Shown here piece by piece: positions 35,173 to 46,883 of a stretch of 64,000 nucleotides of DNA. The notes under the pieces were generated by a model that worked only from the letters and a program-made list of their open reading frames with translations, did no database searches and was not told where the DNA came from. How positions within the stretch are numbered: position 1 is the stretch's first letter; the number at the start of each line of letters is the position of its first letter. Source of the stretch: Ottowia beijingensis (GTDB taxonomy: Bacteria; Pseudomonadota; Gammaproteobacteria; Burkholderiales; Burkholderiaceae_C); contig NZ_JACCKX010000001.1 of NCBI RefSeq assembly GCF_013423955.1, forward strand, positions 372,001 to 436,000. The letters are read 5' to 3'. Both the position numbers and the translations under genes were made by a program.

Positions 35173-35322
35173 ATGCATATCGCCTTCTCACACCCGTTGT
35201 GGCTGCTTGCGCTGCTGGCCGGGCCAGCCGCGCTGACCGGTCTGGCCTGGCTGGCCGCGCTGATCGCCCGCATCGCCCACGGCATGCCCAAGCGCAACGA
35301 GGACATGGTGCTGACGGAGTAG
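35173..35322 (+). CDS. Small membrane protein (49 aa)
   Basis: ATG 35173 is preceded by ACAGGTGA. The sequence is one long hydrophobic region (LWLLALLAGPAALTGLAWLA, ALIARIAHG) followed by a charged tail (MPKRNEDMVLTE). It lies 10 bp from the convergent fhs stop. Likely real because of its clean hydrophobic profile and spacing from the hydrolase gene; function unknown. Confidence 0.5.
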   Translation: MHIAFSHPLWLLALLAGPAALTGLAWLAALIARIAHGMPKRNEDMVLTE

Positions 35323-35332
35323 CACGGCGGCG

Positions 35333-37014
35333 TCAGAACAGCCCCGTCACCTGCCCCGTGTCGTCCAGGTCGATGGTTTCGGCCGCCAGGCGCGCGGGCA
35401 GCCCGGGCATGGTCATGATGTCGCCGCACACCAGCACCACGAAGCCGGCGCCGGCCGACAGGCGCACTTCGCGGATGTGCACGGTGTGGCCGGTGGGCGC
35501 GCCCAGTCGCTTGGGGTCGGTCGAGAAGCTGTACTGGGTCTTGGCGATGCACACCGCCAGGTGGCCCCAGCCGTCGGCCTGCAGCTGCTTCAGGCGCGCC
35601 TCGGCCTCGGGGCTGGCGGTGATCTGCGCGGCGCCGTACACCTTCTGCGCCACCTGCAGCGCCTTGTCCCACAGGCTGTGCGCGTCGTCGTAGGCGAAGC
35701 GCGGCGCGCGCGGGGCGTGCTGATCGCACAGCGCCACCACTTCGCGCGCCAGCTCGGTCGCGCCCGCGCCGCCATCGGCCCAGTGGCGCGACAAGGCGTA
35801 GGGCACGCCGCGCGCGGCCATGCGGCTTTGCAGCAGCGCGTGCTCGGCCGTGGTGTCGGCCACGAAGTGGTTGGCCGCCACCACGCAGGGCAGGCCGAAC
35901 ACCTCGCGCACGATGTGCAGGTGGCGCTCCAGGTTGGCCAGGCCGGCCTCCAGCGCCGCCAGGTTCTCCTGCGCCAGCGCGTCCTGGGCACGCCGCCCTG
36001 CATCTTCAGCGCGCGCACCGTGGTCACCAGCACGGCGGCCGTGGGTTGCAGGCCGGCGATGCGGCACTTGATGTCGAAGAACTTCTCGGCCCCCAGGTCG
36101 GCGCCAAAGCCGGCCTCGGTGATGGCGTAGTCGCCCAGCTTCAGCGCCGCGCGCGTGGCGATGACGGAATTGCAGCCGTGCGCGATGTTGCCGAACGGCC
36201 CGCCGTGCAGCAGCGCGGGGTTGTTCTCCAGCGTCTGCACCAGGTTGGGCGCCAGCGCGTCCTTCAGCAGCACGGCCATGGCGCCATGCGCTCTCAAATC
36301 CGCAGCGGTCACGGGCTTGCGGTCGCGCGTTTCGGCCACCACGATGCGGCCGAGGCGCTCCTTCAGGTCGCTCATCGAGCGCGACAGGCACAGCACCGCC
36401 ATCACCTCCGACGCGGCGACGATGTCGAAGCCGCCCTCGCGCGGGTAGCCGTTGGCCGGGCCGCCCAGGCCCACGGCGATGTGGCGCAGCGCGCGGTCGT
36501 TCATGTCCATCACGCGGCGCCAGAACACGCGCCGCACGTCGATGCCCATCGCGTTGCCCTGATGCACGTGGTTGTCGAGCACGGCGGCCAGCAGGTTGTG
36601 CGCCAGCGCGATGGCGTGGAAGTCGCCGGTGAAGTGCAGGTTGATGTCTTCCATCGGCACCACCTGCGCGTGGCCGCCGCCGGCCGCGCCGCCCTTCATG
36701 CCGAACACCGGGCCGATGGACGGCTCGCGCAACGCCAGCACGGCCTTGTGGCCCAGCCGGTTCATGCCGTCGGCCAGGCCGACCGAGGTGGTCGTCTTGC
36801 CCTCGCCCGCCGGCGTGGGGCTGGTGGCGGTGACCAGGATCAGCTTGCCATCGGGCCGCTCATCCAGCGACTGCAGCCAAGGCAACGCGATCTTGGCCTT
36901 GTAGTGGCCATAGGGCACCAGGTGTTCGTCGGCGATGCCGAGGCGCTCGCGCGCGATGTCGGTGATGCGGCGCAGCGTGGCGCGGCGGGCGATGTCGAGG
37001 TCGTGAAGGGCCAT
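35333..37014 (-). CDS. fhs: Formate-tetrahydrofolate ligase (frameshifted)
   Basis: Catalyses ATP-dependent formation of 10-formyl-tetrahydrofolate from formate, feeding one-carbon metabolism in the cytoplasm. Family signatures: [20 protein letters not shown] (P-loop), [40 protein letters not shown] and the C-terminal [20 protein letters not shown]. The frame breaks at about 35998; one extra C gives [20 protein letters not shown]. The corrected length, about 561 residues, is typical. Start ATG 37014 ([20 protein letters not shown]). A housekeeping enzyme, so the break is most likely a sequence error. Confidence 0.88.
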
Positions 37015-37206
37015 GGGCAGGGTTCGGCGTTGAGCGTGCGGCGTTGAGCGTATCAGCGCGGCCGGGCGTGGCCCGAGCGGATTTTCACCCTGAGGCGGGC
37101 GCCACTCAGCGCTTGCCGCGGCCGACCGGGCTGCCACGCTTGGCGGCCTTGCGCGCTGACGGCGAGCGCGCGGCGGTGGCGCGCGGCGGCAGGCCAGTGT
37201 GCTGCG

Positions 37207-39519
<2,313 letters not shown>

Positions 39520-39630
39520 GGGGTCACGGCGGCGCAAGGGGCCTGGGCGGCCGGCCGTGTGCAGGGCAGATGGGGGCTGATTCTAGGTTTTCAGCCCATT
39601 CCGCGCTGCCGCAGGCTCTTCGGGCGCGGC

Positions 39631-40182
39631 TCAGTGCCGCTCGATCAGCTGGCCGCGCAGCTCGCCATCGGGATAGCGGGCGGTGCGGATGTTCACGTAC
39701 CACTGGCCGGCCAGCAGGTCGGCGCGCTGCCGGGGCGTGAGCATGGCGCGGCCTTCGGCAGGGTTGGCGAGCGTGCGGCCGAGCATCATCACGCGCGGCG
39801 CGACTTCGCCGCTCATGCCGGGGCTGTGGAAGTGCGCGCCGGTCACCGGGCCGCTCAGGCCGCTGAAGTTGAGCTTCCACTGCAGCAGGCCGGTATTGCG
39901 GTTGAGCACGGCCACCAGCTCACCCTGCGCGGCGCTGTCGCTGGGCGGCACCACGTTGCTGCCGTTCAGCCGGGCGCTGAAGGCCGCCAGCTCGGGCTGG
40001 CGCGCGGGCTCGGCGCGCGGCATGGGGCGGATCGGCGGCGCCGGCTGCGTGACGGGCGGGCTGGCGCAGGCGGCCAGCAGGGCGGTGGTGATGGCGGCCA
40101 CGGCCCAGCGCCCGCTGCGGGCGACACCAAGGGGAACGGCGAAGGAAAAAATGCGCGGACGACATGCCGCGCACCTTATCAC
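39631..40182 (-). CDS. CHRD-domain lipoprotein (copy 1)
   Basis: 183 residues. The lipobox LLAACASPP places Cys at about residue 39. A Pro/Arg linker and a CHRD domain follow: AFSARLNGSNVVPPSDSAAQ, GELVAVLNRNTGLLQWKLNF, GPVTGAHFHSPGMSGEVAPR and GQWYVNIRTARYPDGELRGQ. CHRD domains are beta-sandwiches of unknown role in bacteria. Probably anchored in the envelope. It is paralogous to the next gene on the same strand (40246-40883), 63 bp upstream of it. Confidence 0.78.
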   Translation of the reverse strand: MIRCAACRPRIFSFAVPLGVARSGRWAVAAITTALLAACASPPVTQPAPPIRPMPRAEPARQPELAAFSARLNGSNVVPPSDSAAQGELVAVLNRNTGLLQWKLNFSGLSGPVTGAHFHSPGMSGEVAPRVMMLGRTLANPAEGRAMLTPRQRADLLAGQWYVNIRTARYPDGELRGQLIERH

Positions 40183-40245
40183 CCGCCCCGCCTCAGCCGG
40201 GCGGGGCTTACAGGCGGATACCTTCGTGTCGTCTGGCTTGCGACT

Positions 40246-40883
40246 TCAGTTCACCACGCGCAACTGGCCGCGCAGCTCGCCCGACGGGTAGCTGGTGGTG
40301 TGCACGTTGACGTACCAGCGCCCGTCCATCAGGTCGACCGCCTGGTTGGGCGTGAGCGTGGCGCGGCCCTCGTAGGTGGGGCCGAAGGGACCGGGCCACA
40401 CCATCACCGCGGGGGCGGTCTGCCCCTCGGCCGCCGGGCCGTGGAACTGCACGCCGGTGATCGCGCCGCTGAGGCCGGACCAGGTGGTCTTCCAGCGCAG
40501 CACGCGGGAGTTGCTGTCGTACACGGCGTCGAGTTGCGCCGTGCCATTGCTGCGCGTGGGCGGCATGGCGCTGCTGCCGTCGAGGCGCGTGATCAGCGCC
40601 ACCAGGTGGGCGTTGGGGTCGATCGGTGCGGGCACGGCGACCGGCGGCGGCATGGTCTGCCCCACCGGCGGCAGCGGTTGCGGCACGGGCTGCGACGGCG
40701 GGATGGCCTGCGGCTGCGCGATGGGCGGCGGCGGCACCTGCGGCCCGGGCAAGGGCTGGGCGCGCGCACGGGCGGCGGGTCGTAGCGCGGCCCCAGATCG
40801 ACCGTGGCGCAGGCGCTGGCCAGCAGGGCGGCCGCCAGCACGGCAACCGAATGGCGCGGAGGAACCAGGTGGATCGAAGACAT
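40246..40883 (-). CDS. CHRD-domain lipoprotein (copy 2, frameshifted)
   Basis: ATG 40883 with AAGGAG upstream gives MSSIHLVPPRHSVAVLAAAL and a lipobox ending LLASAC. The frame breaks at about 40770 in a Pro/Arg segment; the continuation is a long Pro/Gln linker (QVPPPPIAQPQAIPPSQPVP) and a CHRD domain (ITRLDGSSAMPPTRSNGTAQ, LSGAITGVQFHGPAAEGQTA, YVNVHTTSYPSGELRGQLRV). The linker is much longer than in copy 1. The tandem arrangement indicates duplication. Confidence 0.75.
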
Positions 40884-41031
40884 GCGGGCAACTCCTTTGC
40901 TTGTGACGTGGAACTGGGGCGATGTTAAGCGCGGCGGGGGCGTGCCTCTGTAGGTCGGTGCCCGCACGCGCCCACGCAAAGCGCCCCGGGGCACCCCTCG
41001 AACGCGGGGTGACGCGGCACTGCCACACCTG

Positions 41032-41101
41032 CAATAGCTACCATTAAAATAGCGCCTGGCGCTTGCTGCATGGGCGCTCAAGGCCAATTTGGCTTGAAAT
41101 T
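41032..41101. repeat. Dispersed AATAGC-type intergenic repeat
   Basis: AT-rich head AATAGCTACCATTAAAATAG followed by GCGCCTGGCGCTTGCTGCAT and a tail through TTTGGCTTGAAATTC. It sits in the 234-bp gap between the CHRD and sixA genes. A related element with the same order of words lies at 44757-44820, and the IS target at 32371-33137 is another. I associate these with Comamonadaceae from memory. Confidence 0.55.
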
Positions 41102-41117
41102 CAGCGCGCGGCGCGGT

Positions 41118-41579
41118 TCACAGCAGCTCGGCCGTCTGCACCGTGACCACCACGGTCTGCAACTGGCCGTCGCGCTCGCGGCTGCGCAGCCACCAGATGG
41201 CGCCCTTCTTGACCGAGCATTCGTGCTCGGCCATGCCCAGCAGGCGCGAGATGGTCTCGCCCAGCGTAGGCTGGTGGCCGACGATCAGCACCGGCGCCTT
41301 GCCATTCGGCCAGCCGGCCAGTTGCAGCAGCTGCTCGGGGCTGGCACCGGGCTGCAGCTCGTCGTGCAGCTTGTACTTGCGGCCCAGCGCCAGCACCGTC
41401 TGCTCGGTGCGGATGGCCGGGCTGCACAGGATGCGCGTGCCCTCGGGCAGCTGGCGATCCAGCCAGGCGGCCATGCGCGTGGCCTGCTTGTCGCCGCGGC
41501 GCGTCAGCGGGCGGTCCAGGTCGGTCATCATGCCTTCGGGGTCTTGCGCCTCGGCGTGGCGCCACAGAATCAGGTCCAT
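41118..41579 (-). CDS. sixA: Phosphohistidine phosphatase SixA
   Basis: 153-residue histidine-phosphatase-superfamily enzyme that removes phosphate from phosphohistidine. The catalytic RHG-like motif is WRHAEAQDP (His8) near the N-terminus. Also visible are DLDRPLTRRGDKQATRMAAW, RILCSPAIRTEQTVLAL and the second His in VLIVGHQPTLGETISRLLG. It lies 23 bp downstream of ppk1 on the same strand; sixA next to polyphosphate-kinase genes is common in this group. Frame intact. Confidence 0.87.
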   Translation of the reverse strand: MDLILWRHAEAQDPEGMMTDLDRPLTRRGDKQATRMAAWLDRQLPEGTRILCSPAIRTEQTVLALGRKYKLHDELQPGASPEQLLQLAGWPNGKAPVLIVGHQPTLGETISRLLGMAEHECSVKKGAIWWLRSRERDGQLQTVVVTVQTAELL

Positions 41580-41602
41580 CGTTCACTCTCCTCCAGATTG
41601 CT

Positions 41603-43660
41603 TCAGGATCGGTAGCGCTCCATCAAGGCCGCCTGGGCGCTGGGGCCGGGTGGCGCACCGGGCGGGACGACGCTGCGGTAGTGCCCGCCGTCTTCCATCA
41701 CCCAGGCGTCGCGCGCGTCGTGCAAGTAGGCCAGCAGGCATTCGTCGATGATGCGCTGGCGCAGCAGCGGGTCGGTCACCTGCCAGGCGGTTTCGACGCG
41801 GCGCAGCATGTTGCGGTTCATCCAGTCGGCCGACGACAGCCACAGCTGCTCATCGGCCCCGGCGCGGAAATAGAACACGCGCGAATGCTCCAGAAAGCGG
41901 CCGATGATGCTGCGCACGCGGATGTTTTTGGTCAGCGCCGCCGGCAGCATGCAGGCGCCGCGCACGATCAGGTCGATCTTCGCCCCCGCATCGCCGGCGC
42001 GCAGCAGCGCCACGATCAGCGCCTCGTCGGTCAGCGCGTTCATCTTGGCGACGATGCGCCCGCCCCGCCCCTTCATCGCTGCCTGCGCCACGGCGTCGAT
42101 CTTGGCCAGCATCTGCCGGTGCAGCGTGAACGGCGCCAGCAGCATGCGCTGCATGCGCGGCAGGCGGCTGTGGCTGGCCAGGTGCACGAACAGCTGGTCC
42201 ATGTCGGACGTGAGGCGCGCGTCGGCCGTCAGGTAGCTCAGGTCGGTGTACAGCGCCGCCGTGCGCGGGTTGTAGTTGCCGGTCGACAAATGGCCGTAGC
42301 GGCGCAGCTGGCGGCCTTCGCGCCGCGTCACCAGCAGCATCTTGGCGTGGGTTTTGAGGCCCACCACGCCGTACACCACCTGCGCGCCAGCGCGCTCCAG
42401 GTGTTCGGCCCAGTTGATGTTGGCCTCCTCGTCGAAGCGCGCCTTCAGCTCGACCACGGCCGTCACTTCCTTGCCGCGGCGCTGCGCGTCGATCAGCAGG
42501 TCCATCATGCGGCTGTCGTTGCCGGTGCGGTAGATGGTCTGCTTGATGGCCAGCACGGCCGGGTCGTGCACGGCCTCGCGCAGGAAGTCGATCACGCCGT
42601 CGAAGCTCTCGAACGGCAGGTGCGTCAGCACGTCGCCGCGCTTGAGGCGCTCGAACACCGATTCGCCGCGCTTGAGTTGCACCGGATAGCTGGCGCTGTA
42701 GGGCGCGAACAGCAACTCCGGGGCGTCGACCAGCGAGATCAGCTGCTGCAGGCGCACCAGGTTCACCGGCCCTTGCACCTTGAACAGCGCCTCGGCCGGC
42801 AGCCTGAACTGGCGCAGCAAAAAGTCGGACAGCTCGGGCGAGCAGGCCGACGACACCTCCAGCCGCATGGCCAGGCCGTAGTGGCGCTGGTGCAGTTCCT
42901 GCCGCAGCGCAGTGCGCAGGTTCTTCACTTCCTGCTCGTCCACCGACAGATCGGAATCGCGCGTGACACGGAAGTGCGAGAAGTCGCCCACCTCGCGCCC
43001 CGGGAACAGATCGGGCAAGTGCGCGCGCACCACGCTGGAGAGCATGACGAACAGCGTTTCGCCGCCGCTCACGCGCTCGGGCAGGCGCAGCACGCGCGGC
43101 AGCACGCGCGGCACCTTGACGATGGCGATCTCGTTGCGGCGGCCGAAGGCGTCCTTGCCCTTGAGCTGCACGATGAAGTTGAGCGACTTGTTGGCCACCT
43201 GCGGAAACGGGTGCGCCGGGTCCAGCGCCACCGGCACCAAGAGCGGCTTGACCTCGCGCAGGAAATGCTCGCGCACCCACTTGCGCTGCGCCTCGTTGCG
43301 GTCGAGGTGCGACACGATGCGCAGGCGCTTGGCGGCCATGGCCGGCAGCAGCACGTCGTTGTAGATGGCGTACTGCCGGTTCACCAGCCCGTGCGCGGCC
43401 GCCATCAGGCGGCGCATGCCGCCACCGGCGTCGGTGCCGGCGCGCCAGGCCGTCAGGTGCGGCTCGGCGCGCACCTCGAAGAACTCGTCCAGGTTTGACG
43501 ACACGATGCACAGGTAGCGCAGGCGCTCGAGCAGCGGCACGTCGGGCCGCTCGGCCCAGTGCAGCACGCGGTGGTTGAAGTCGAGGATGCTGGCATCGCG
43601 GTCGAGCAGCGGGTAGCGCGCGAGGATGGCGGCGGTATCAGCGGCGGCGGCGGCAGGCAT
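41603..43660 (-). CDS. ppk1: Polyphosphate kinase 1
   Basis: Makes inorganic polyphosphate from ATP. 685 residues, the usual PPK1 length, frame intact. Diagnostic stretches: PLLDRDASILDFNHRVLHWA and YLCIVSSNLDEFFEVRAEPH (N domain), FPQVANKSLNFIVQLKGKDA, HLPFESFDGVIDFLREAVHD, TIYRTGNDSRMMDLLIDAQR, the catalytic His region YGHLSTGNYNPRTAALYTDL and a second conserved His in GRFLEHSRVFYF. It follows the glycosyltransferase gene by 38 bp and precedes sixA by 23 bp. A place in a phosphate-regulated run is inferred from neighbours. Confidence 0.93.
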   Translation of the reverse strand: MPAAAAADTAAILARYPLLDRDASILDFNHRVLHWAERPDVPLLERLRYLCIVSSNLDEFFEVRAEPHLTAWRAGTDAGGGMRRLMAAAHGLVNRQYAIYNDVLLPAMAAKRLRIVSHLDRNEAQRKWVREHFLREVKPLLVPVALDPAHPFPQVANKSLNFIVQLKGKDAFGRRNEIAIVKVPRVLPRVLRLPERVSGGETLFVMLSSVVRAHLPDLFPGREVGDFSHFRVTRDSDLSVDEQEVKNLRTALRQELHQRHYGLAMRLEVSSACSPELSDFLLRQFRLPAEALFKVQGPVNLVRLQQLISLVDAPELLFAPYSASYPVQLKRGESVFERLKRGDVLTHLPFESFDGVIDFLREAVHDPAVLAIKQTIYRTGNDSRMMDLLIDAQRRGKEVTAVVELKARFDEEANINWAEHLERAGAQVVYGVVGLKTHAKMLLVTRREGRQLRRYGHLSTGNYNPRTAALYTDLSYLTADARLTSDMDQLFVHLASHSRLPRMQRMLLAPFTLHRQMLAKIDAVAQAAMKGRGGRIVAKMNALTDEALIVALLRAGDAGAKIDLIVRGACMLPAALTKNIRVRSIIGRFLEHSRVFYFRAGADEQLWLSSADWMNRNMLRRVETAWQVTDPLLRQRIIDECLLAYLHDARDAWVMEDGGHYRSVVPPGAPPGPSAQAALMERYRS

Positions 43661-43698
43661 GGCGGCACTTCAAAAATGGAGCATCGCCGCAGGATACA

Positions 43699-44753
43699 TC
43701 AGCCCGCCGCCGGTTGTGCCAGCGTGGCCGGGCGTGCCGGCACGAGGTATTCGCGGAACAGCCGGGCCGCCGCGTCCCAGCCGAAGCGCTGCGCGTGCGC
43801 CCGCGCATCGGCACGCGGAATGCGCAGCGCCTGCTGCACCGCATGGCGCAGGTCGGTGTGCATCACGCCGCCCACCGGCTGGCCGGGCGCGGCGGCCAGC
43901 ACCTCGGTGGGGCCATCCACCGGGTACGCCGCCACGGGCGTGCCCGCAGCCATGGCCTCGAGCATCACCAGGCCAAAGGTATCGGCCCGGCTGGGAAACA
44001 CGAACACGTCGGCCGCCGCGTACACGCGCGCCAGTTCTTCGCGGGGCAGTACGCCCAGCCAGCGCACCTGCGGGTAGCGGGCGCGCAGCTTGTCCTCCAC
44101 CGGGCCGACGCCGCACACCACCTGGGTGCCGGGCAGATCCAGCTCCAGAAAGGCCTGGATGTTCTTCTCGTACGACACACGGCCGACGAACAGGTGCAGG
44201 GGCCGTGCGATGCGCCCCAGCGGCGCGTAGTCGATGGCCTTGGGCTCAAAGGCGAACAGGCGCGTGTCCACGCCGTGCGTCCATTCGCGCAGGTGGGTGA
44301 AGCCGCGCTGCGCCAGTCCCGCCGCCACGCCGCGCGTGGGCACCATCACGCCCGACGAGGGCCGGTGGAAGTGGCGGAAGAAGGCATAGCCCCACGGCAG
44401 CGGCAGCCTGACGGCGGCGTGCAGGATCTCGGGAACTTCGTGTGGAAGGCCGTGGTGAAGGCCCAGCCGCGGCGCAGGCAATGGCGCCGCGCGGCCCAGC
44501 CCAGCGGGCCTTCGGTGGCGATGTGCACGGCGTCGGGCTGCGCGCGGTCCAGCAGGCCGCGCACTTGCGAGCCGGGTCGCACGGCCAGGTCGATGCCGGG
44601 ATAGCCCGGGCAGGGGCGGGTCTTGAACTGGCCGGGCTCGATGACGATGACCTCGTCGCCGCTGGCGCGCAGCGACTGCACCAGCTCGACCAGCGTGGTC
44701 ACCACGCCGTTGACCTGCGGCTGCCAGGCGTCGGTCACCAGAGCGATTTTCAT
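43699..44753 (-). CDS. GT4 glycosyltransferase, candidate glycolipid synthase (Agt-like; frameshifted)
   Basis: About 351 residues. Begins MKIALVTDAWQPQVNGVVTT, a typical GT4 acceptor-domain start. The donor domain shows LFVGRVSYEKNIQAFLELDL, VCGVGPVEDKLRARYPQVRW, and the E-x7-E motif in FVFPSRADTFGLVMLEAMAA. The frame breaks at about 44435; one extra C yields HTKFPEILHAAVRLPLPWGY. It is next to a PlcP-type phosphoesterase on the same strand. That pairing is known from bacteria that replace phospholipids by glycolipids under phosphate limitation, where PlcP makes diacylglycerol and Agt glycosylates it. Another mannosyl- or glucosyltransferase role cannot be excluded. Confidence 0.72.
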
Positions 44754-44756
44754 GGA

Positions 44757-44820
44757 ATTACTTCTAAAATAATAGCTGCTTGCGCTTGATGGGCAAGGGC
44801 TAGAGGCTTATTTGATTTAA
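44757..44820. repeat. Dispersed AATAGC-type repeat before the glycosyltransferase gene
   Basis: Contains CTTCTAAAATAATAGCTGCT, then TGCGCTTGATGGGCAAGGGC and TAGAGGCTTATTTGATTTAA. The order of words (AT-rich AATAGC head, GCTTG, TGGGC, AAGGC, T-rich end) matches the element at 41032-41101. It begins four bases from the glycosyltransferase start codon on the upstream side. Confidence 0.55.
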
Positions 44821-44825
44821 GAAAA

Positions 44826-44951
44826 CAAACAGCCGGACGCAGAGGACGCCAAGGTTTCGCAGAGGGCGCAGAAGAAAACATTGGTTTGGCTGTTTCTTTT
44901 GCGCCCTCTGCGGAGCTTCTGCGTCCTCTGCGTCCGGCTGTCCGGCTGTTT
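44826..44951. repeat. Large imperfect inverted repeat between the phosphoesterase and glycosyltransferase genes
   Basis: Left arm 44826-44879 contains CAGCCGGACGCAGAGGACGC and CGCAGAGGGCGCAGAAGAAA. Right arm 44889-44951 is its complement with small gaps (TTTCTTTTGCGCCCTCTGCG, CTGCGTCCTCTGCGTCCGGC). The loop is about 9 bases. A transcript through this region would form a very stable hairpin directly after the phosphoesterase stop codon (44951). CGCAGAGGACGC words repeat within each arm. Confidence 0.75.
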
Positions 44952-45835
44952 CACACGGTTTCCACCGCCCGCGACGGCGGCACCTCGGCCGCGTGGCCGG
45001 GCTGCCAGAAGATCAGCTCCAGCCGCCCGTCGTGGTGCTCCACCAGCGCGCTGCGGCTTTCCACCCAGTCGCCGTCGTTGCAGTACAGCATGCCGTCGAT
45101 GCTGCGGATCTCGGCATGGTGGATGTGGCCGCACACCACGCCGTCGTAGCCGCGGCGACGTGCCTCGTTGGCCACCGCCACCTCGAAGTCGCTGACGTAG
45201 TTCACCGCCTTCTTCACCTTGAGCTTCAGGTAGGCCGACAGCGACCAGTACGGCAGCCCCAGGCGCGCGCGCAGGCTGTTGAAGTGGCGGTTGAGCTTGA
45301 GCACCGCCTCGTAGGCGTGGTCGCCCACATAGGCCAGCCACTTGGCGTGCTGAATCACGCCGTCGAAATAGTCGCCGTGCGTGATCCACAGGCGGAAGCC
45401 CTCGGCGGTGACGTGCACCGTCTCCTCCACCACGTCGATGCCGCCGAAGTTGTGGTTGAGGAAATGGCGCGCGAACTCGTCGTGGTTGCCCGGCACATAG
45501 ACCACGTGGCAGCCCTTGCGCGCGCGGCGCAGGAGCTTCTGCACCACGTCGTTGTGCGACTGCGGCCAGAACCAGCGCCGGCGCAGCTGCCAACCGTCGA
45601 TGATGTCGCCGATCAGGTAGAGCGACTCGCTGTCGTGTTCCTTCAGGAAGTCGAGCAGCGGCCCGGCCTGGCAGCCCGGCGTGCCGAGGTGGATGTCGGA
45701 TATGAAAATGGCGCGGTACCGGGGTCGGTCGCGCGCCATGTCGGGCTCGTCGGCATCGCCGCCGCCACGCTCGGGCGGCGGACCCTGCCACGGCAGATCG
45801 GGGCCGCCAAAACGCGCAGTGACATCGCGGAACAT
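44951..45835 (-). CDS. PlcP/LpxH-like metallophosphoesterase
   Basis: Calcineurin-like phosphoesterase with all metal motifs: FISDIHLGT, LIGDIIDGWQ, VPGNHDEFAR, THGDYFDGV and VCGHIHHAEI. Usually annotated UDP-2,3-diacylglucosamine diphosphatase, but the segment WPQSHNDVVQKLLRRARKG, the ~262-294 residue length and the neighbouring GT4 gene fit the PlcP type, which acts on phospholipids to release diacylglycerol during phosphate starvation. A charged N-terminal extension precedes MARDRPRYRAIF, so ATG 45739 is an alternative start. The stop lies at the edge of the inverted repeat 44826-44951. True LpxH (lipid A synthesis) remains possible. Confidence 0.75.
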   Translation of the reverse strand: MFRDVTARFGGPDLPWQGPPPERGGGDADEPDMARDRPRYRAIFISDIHLGTPGCQAGPLLDFLKEHDSESLYLIGDIIDGWQLRRRWFWPQSHNDVVQKLLRRARKGCHVVYVPGNHDEFARHFLNHNFGGIDVVEETVHVTAEGFRLWITHGDYFDGVIQHAKWLAYVGDHAYEAVLKLNRHFNSLRARLGLPYWSLSAYLKLKVKKAVNYVSDFEVAVANEARRRGYDGVVCGHIHHAEIRSIDGMLYCNDGDWVESRSALVEHHDGRLELIFWQPGHAAEVPPSRAVETV

Positions 45836-45964
45836 GGCCGGTCGAACCGCCGCGGAGCAGGCGAAGTCAGCGGCCGCCGCGGCCGGACCTGCGCCGGCCG
45901 CCAGCGGCGTCCCCCTCGCGCAGCAGAGGGGGAAGGCCCGACGGAGACTCAGGGGGTGCTCACC

Positions 45965-46811
45965 TCAAGCCCCCAGGAAATGCTTGCGATAGCGCGGATG
46001 CAGGTCGGCGAAGCGCATCATCAGCGGCAGGTCGGCGCTGTTGAAGTCCGGGTCCCACGCGGGCGGGCCCAGCACCTTGGTGCCCAGGCGCAGGTAGCCC
46101 TTGATCAGCGCCGGCGCCTCGACGTCGAGCCGGTCGTTCAGGTTCTCCAGCGGCAGGGCCAGGCGCGGGCGCACCTGGAACTCGATGGGCGCGAGGTGCT
46201 TGGCGCGCACCTGGCGCCAGATGCTGGCCGCCACGTCGCCATTGAACACGCCGCCCTGCATCAGCGGGATGCTGGCGCAGCCGATCATGGTGTCGAGCTG
46301 GTTGCGCACCATGAACTCGCCCAGCGCCGTCCACAGCGCCATGATCACGCCGCCATGGCGGTGGTCGGGGTGCACGCAGCTGCGGCCCAGCTCCACCATG
46401 CGGTTGCGCAGGCCGCGCAGGCGCGTCAGGTCGAACTCGGTGTCGCTGTAGGTGCTCCCCACGCGCCTGGCCTGCACGGGCGTGAGCACGCGGTAGGTGC
46501 CGATCACTTCCTGCGTGGCTTCGTCGCGCACCAGCAGGTGCTCGCAGTAATCGTCGAACAGATCGATGTCGTGGCCGGGCACGGGCGTGTTCAGGCGCGC
46601 ACCCATCTCACCGGCAAAATCTGATAGCGCAGGCGCTGCGCGGCCCTCACTTCGTCGTGGTGCCGCGCCCACGCCACGCTGATCCCGCCGCCGACGCTTT
46701 TTGCCAGCGACCCCAGAATCGCGCCGTCGCCGCCCGGATGAAGCGACCCCGGGGAAGATGCGCGGGCGAAGCCGGCGAAAACGCGATCGTGGGGGTGGGC
46801 AGTTCTTTCAC
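45965..46811 (-). CDS. olsB: OlsB-like N-acyltransferase (ornithine-lipid synthesis; two frame breaks)
   Basis: GNAT-type acyltransferase that attaches a 3-hydroxyacyl chain to the alpha-amino group of ornithine, the first step of ornithine-lipid synthesis. Conserved parts: VAWARHHDEVRAAQRLRYQI, FAGEMGARLNTPVPGHDIDL, FDDYCEHLLVRDEATQEVIG, ELGRSCVHPDHRHGGVIMAL and the end DLHPRYRKHFLGA. Breaks at about 46757 (CCCC) and 46613 (TTTT), each one base short. A GTG at 46811 with AAAGGAG upstream starts VKELPTPTIAF. Ornithine lipids contain no phosphorus and replace phospholipids under phosphate stress. A PHO-box-like site lies upstream. Confidence 0.78.
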
Positions 46812-46883
46812 GATGGAGGCTCCTTTCCTCTTTCTCGTGGGCTTCATGTTCATGGCGGTGCGTGACTTGCACATGGCAATCAA

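Noticed and set aside
41681-43498. 605-residue rightward open frame opposite ppk1
   Set aside because: Antisense shadow with His/Val/Arg-biased composition; ppk1 is complete and well conserved.
43661-43698. Separate PHO box directly upstream of ppk1
   Set aside because: The 38-bp gap shows no repeat close to the PhoB consensus; any phosphate control would have to come from further upstream.
44826-44951. CRISPR-like cluster of CGCAGAGGACGC repeats
   Set aside because: Repeats are short, irregular and arranged as two inverted arms with no spacers; no cas genes.
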